From CAVYUC01 sp963783085 (GTDB taxonomy: Bacteria > Bacteroidota > Bacteroidia > Bacteroidales > Prolixibacteraceae), in contig CAWAMJ010000001.1 of NCBI GenBank assembly GCA_963783085.1, positions 1 through 18,388 on the forward strand: a stretch of DNA of 18,388 nucleotides, read 5' to 3'. Of the stretch, positions 16,188 to 18,388 are shown piece by piece. The notes under the pieces are model-generated. The model had not been told where the DNA came from, did no database searches, and was given only the letters and a program-made list of their open reading frames with translations. Positions within the stretch are counted from its first letter, which is position 1. Each line of letters starts with the position of its first letter. The translations under genes were made by a program, and so were the position numbers.

Positions 16188-16796
16188 ATGAAAAAACCGG
16201 AGAAAAACATTGATTTTCTGTGGCTTTCCTTTCTGAATGGCGATGATAAAAGTTTCACATTGATTTATCATCATCAAATCCATAAATTACTTTCCTATGG
16301 ATATAAGTTAAGTGGAAACCACGAACTGGTGCGTGATTGCCTGCAGGAAGTGTTTATTGATTTGTATTTAAAAAGGGATAAATTACATGTTAATATCAGA
16401 AATTTAAAGGCCTATTTATTTGTAGCGCTTAGAAATTGTGTCATTAAAAAAATAAACGCCCGGAAAAAAACTGAATCGCTCGATAATTATGATAAAAATG
16501 CGGAAGTGATTTTTCAGTCACACTATAATTTTCAGGAGCAACTAACCGATGTTGAAATTTCCGAAGAAGTAAAAAACAAGCTTATTCATGCAGTTAATGC
16601 ACTCCCTTCGAAGCAGAAGGAAATTATATACTTAAAGTTTGAAGGGGAAATGGATTACCGGGAAATATCGGAAATCATGAAGATTTCGATAGATTCAGCC
16701 CGAAAACTGATGTACAGGTCGCTTATATCCCTTCGGAAAATTGTTGACCCAAACCTGGTTGTGAATTTATTTTTTGCTTTAATAAAAAAATCCTGA
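16188..16796 (+). CDS. ECF sigma factor of the Bacteroidota FecI type
   Basis: 202-residue RNA polymerase sigma factor with region 2 at about 24-92 (FTLIYHHQIHKLLSYGYKLSG, DCLQEVFIDLYLKRD) and region 4 at about 130-187 (LPSKQKEIIYLKFEGEMDYREISEIM, then the DNA-binding helix around SIDSARKLMYRSLISLRKI). There is no region 3, as expected for ECF factors. It is followed after 56 bases by a FecR-type anti-sigma gene and then a SusC-like receptor with an STN domain. That is the standard order for trans-envelope signalling that controls a polysaccharide-utilisation locus. It should direct transcription of the downstream SusC operon when the receptor binds its glycan. Start at 16188 is the only well-placed ATG after the promoter. 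Confidence 0.95.
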   Translation: MKKPEKNIDFLWLSFLNGDDKSFTLIYHHQIHKLLSYGYKLSGNHELVRDCLQEVFIDLYLKRDKLHVNIRNLKAYLFVALRNCVIKKINARKKTESLDNYDKNAEVIFQSHYNFQEQLTDVEISEEVKNKLIHAVNALPSKQKEIIYLKFEGEMDYREISEIMKISIDSARKLMYRSLISLRKIVDPNLVVNLFFALIKKS

Positions 16797-16827
16797 AATT
16801 CATGTCCATATTTTGAACCTGTGCAGA

Positions 16828-16856
16828 CCATTCTTACAGACTGCAAAAAAGAATGG
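16828..16856 (+). promoter_or_regulatory. Hairpin over the fecR start codon
   Basis: CCATTCTT (16828-16835) is an exact complement of AAGAATGG (16849-16856), with a 13-base loop. The right arm contains the fecR ATG (16853-16855). Folding would hide the start codon, so FecR synthesis could be limited relative to the sigma factor. Chance occurrence of an 8-bp pair is possible. Confidence 0.4.
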
Positions 16857-18034
16857 ATAAATTTTTAAAATATTTTGAAGATAAACAATTTGTCCGGTGG
16901 GTATTGAATCCGGATGAAAAGTTAAACCGCTGCTGGAATGATTTCATTGAAAAACATCCCGAAGAAAAAAAGAGAATTAAGCTGGCACGTATCATTATCG
17001 GGTCGCTGAAAACAACAAACGAACCGGAAGCAGAACAGGAGGCCATGTTTTTGTTTACTGAATTAATTCAGAAACTGGAGAAAAGAAAAAGCAGGAATTT
17101 CAGAAAAACGATTTTGAGTTTGATGAAATATGCCGCCGTAGGTATTGTATTTTTTGCCCTTGGGATTGCCACTTACAATTATATCCAAAAACCCGATCAA
17201 TTTGATGAAATTAACCGCCTGCTTGTTGTTCAGAACCCTGACGATGCACAGCTTATTCTGGGTAACGGTAAAAATGTTTCAATTGCCGAAAAAGAATCGA
17301 CCATTGAATACGACAATAACGGGGAAATAATTATTAACCGGAAGGATACGGTAAAAAGTACGACCAATGTACAGGAAAACGAATTGAACCAACTCGTAGT
17401 TCCTTTTGGCAAAAATTCTTCAATAAAATTACCCGATGGTACGGTTGCATATTTAAACGCGGGTTCGCGGCTGGTTTATCCTACATTTTTCGGTGGAAAA
17501 ACAAAGGAAGTGTTTTTATTCGGCGAAGGTTATTTTGAAGTAAAACACAACCCTGAAAAACCTTTTATTATACGAACCAATGAATTGGTGGTGGAAGCAA
17601 TCGGCACAAAATTCAATGTGTCGGCATATGCATCGGATAGAGTTATAGAAACCGTTCTGGCAGAAGGTAAAGTAAAGATATATGAACCTGGTTTTCATAT
17701 GTTAAAAACCGAATATATACTTGAACCGAACCAAAGAGCTGCATTTAACCGCGATAACAGCGAAATTAAAATCACGCAGGTTGACGTTATGAATTACATC
17801 GCCTGGCACGATGGTTATTTGAATTTTGAAGCGTCGGATTTAAGCCGGATTGTGAAGAAAATAGAACGCTATTATAAAATCCAAATCAAATTTGACGATC
17901 CCATGCTTGGATTGAAAAAAATTACCGGTAAGCTGCAGTTGATCGATGATCAGGAAAGCGTTTTGAGTATTTTGGCAAAAACGGCATCAGCAGAATTAAT
18001 TAAACTAAACGAAACCACCTATATGATTAAATAA
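16853..18034 (+). CDS. FecR-family anti-sigma factor
   Basis: 393-residue single-pass inner-membrane protein. The cytoplasmic part (1-90) would bind the sigma factor. One transmembrane helix lies at about 91-111 (MKYAAVGIVFFALGIATYNYI). The periplasmic FecR domain spans about 180-276 (VPFGKNSSIKLPDGTVAYLNAGSRLVYP, GEGYFEV, PFIIRTNELVVEAIGTKFNVSAY, VLAEGKVKIY). The C-terminal DUF4974 domain (about 322-391, from YLNFEASDLSRIVKKIERYYKI) is homologous in fold to STN and receives the signal from the TonB receptor. Gene order sigma-fecR-susC supports direct pairing with both neighbours. A hairpin terminator follows two bases after the stop, so the transporter may be transcribed separately from its own sigma-dependent promoter. 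Confidence 0.95.
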   Translation: MDKFLKYFEDKQFVRWVLNPDEKLNRCWNDFIEKHPEEKKRIKLARIIIGSLKTTNEPEAEQEAMFLFTELIQKLEKRKSRNFRKTILSLMKYAAVGIVFFALGIATYNYIQKPDQFDEINRLLVVQNPDDAQLILGNGKNVSIAEKESTIEYDNNGEIIINRKDTVKSTTNVQENELNQLVVPFGKNSSIKLPDGTVAYLNAGSRLVYPTFFGGKTKEVFLFGEGYFEVKHNPEKPFIIRTNELVVEAIGTKFNVSAYASDRVIETVLAEGKVKIYEPGFHMLKTEYILEPNQRAAFNRDNSEIKITQVDVMNYIAWHDGYLNFEASDLSRIVKKIERYYKIQIKFDDPMLGLKKITGKLQLIDDQESVLSILAKTASAELIKLNETTYMIK

Positions 18035-18035
18035 A

Positions 18036-18069
18036 AAAACCAGACAGTCTCCTACCACTGTCCGGTTTT
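18036..18069 (+). terminator. Intrinsic terminator after fecR
   Basis: AAAACC-A-GACAGT (18036-18048) pairs with ACTGTC-C-GGTTTT (18057-18069), a 12-bp stem with one internal A-C mismatch and an 8-base loop, ending in a T run. It starts directly after the fecR stop and probably insulates the sigma-fecR unit from susC. Confidence 0.75.
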
Positions 18070-18079
18070 CGGAAAATTC

Positions 18080-18095
18080 AATTAATGTATTAATT
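18080..18095. promoter_or_regulatory. AT-rich palindrome upstream of susC
   Basis: AATTAAT (18080-18086) and ATTAATT (18089-18095) are perfect complements around a 2-base centre, 15 bases before the susC ATG. It lies in the only space where a sigma-dependent susC promoter could sit. Low sequence complexity makes chance likely. Confidence 0.3.
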
Positions 18096-18110
18096 AAACA
18101 TGGTAAATTT

Positions 18111-18388
18111 ATGAAAAAATTACGAATGGCTTGCCTTTTCTATGTGGAGGGCAAAAAACTAAACCTGAAAAAAATGAAACTGACATTCCTACTTTCATTT
18201 TTCTTTTTTACCGGTGCCTGGGCGCATACTTATTCACAGGCAACCAAAGTAAGTCTGAACCTAAAGAACGTTACTGTTCAGGAACTTATTGAAGAAATAG
18301 AGGCGCAAACCGATTTCTATTTTCTTTATCAGGATGAAATATTCGCAAAAGGGCAACGAATCACAATTAACGCTAATAACGACCCGTT
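18111..18388 (+). CDS. SusC/RagA-like TonB-dependent transporter with STN domain, N-terminal fragment
   Basis: First 92 codons of a gene that continues past the right edge. A second ATG at 18174 opens a compact signal peptide (MKLTFLLSFFFFTGAWA, then HTYSQ); the longer start at 18111 gives the extended MKKLRMACLF leader often seen in this family, so the true start is uncertain. After the signal peptide an STN (secretin/TonB N-terminal) domain begins: TKVSLNLKNVTVQELIEEIEAQTDFYFLYQ, then an ITIN strand. The STN domain contacts FecR in the periplasm and reports ligand binding. The transporter would import a glycan across the outer membrane with a SusD lipoprotein that is expected next. Confidence 0.9.
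   Translation, partial: MKKLRMACLFYVEGKKLNLKKMKLTFLLSFFFFTGAWAHTYSQATKVSLNLKNVTVQELIEEIEAQTDFYFLYQDEIFAKGQRITINANNDP

Noticed and set aside
1..18388. CRISPR array, tRNA, rRNA, transposase or integrase
   Set aside because: I saw no regularly spaced repeat series, no cloverleaf or ribosomal motifs, and no recombinase-like protein.

Overview
The window comes from a Bacteroidota chromosome. Supporting signs are a T9SS C-terminal sorting domain (YPNPF...GIYFYQL), an ECF sigma / FecR / SusC-type TonB transporter cassette with an STN domain, a promoter of Bacteroides type (TTTG-N19-TAnnTTTG), and start codons without Shine-Dalgarno sequences but with A-rich leaders. An environmental polysaccharide degrader, perhaps of the Marinilabiliales, is my guess; the sequence does not fix the order.

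Left (1-3993, + strand): an L-rhamnose module. A rhamnulokinase reading frame carries four frameshifts but no other damage. It is followed by a secreted GH78-type alpha-L-rhamnosidase. Together they would release rhamnose from a glycan and phosphorylate L-rhamnulose. Beyond it lies a GC-rich structured intergenic tract and a nested palindrome (4290-4434) between convergent genes.

Middle (4433-6424): a hemolysin III/PAQR-like membrane protein (-), a periplasmic VOC/glyoxalase-fold protein (-) that lacks the usual histidine ligands, and a small conserved-looking hypothetical (+). The hypothetical ends at a perfect 13-bp palindrome that probably serves as a bidirectional terminator.

Centre (6433-13946, - strand): about 7.5 kb encoding one giant secreted modular protein of about 2504 residues, interrupted by a single missing base near 9663. 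Its order is: signal peptide, GH-A-like TIM barrel, beta domain, two CBM36/60-like modules, parallel beta-helix, EF-hand-like loop, three PA14-like modules, GATase/ThuA-like domain, cohesin-like, dockerin-like, cohesin-like, T9SS CTD. This is the most unusual object in the window.

Right (14450-18388, + strand): a divergently transcribed secreted M28 metallopeptidase, then an ECF sigma factor, a FecR anti-sigma factor and the start of a SusC-like transporter. The last three form a trans-envelope signalling cassette that usually drives a polysaccharide-utilisation locus; its SusD partner and enzymes would lie beyond the right edge. The sigma gene has the best promoter in the window and a 14-bp tandem duplication in its leader. 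A hairpin covers the fecR start codon.

Five frameshifts occur in two genes, and four of them look like one base lost from a run of three identical bases. Sequencing or assembly error is therefore as likely as real gene decay.
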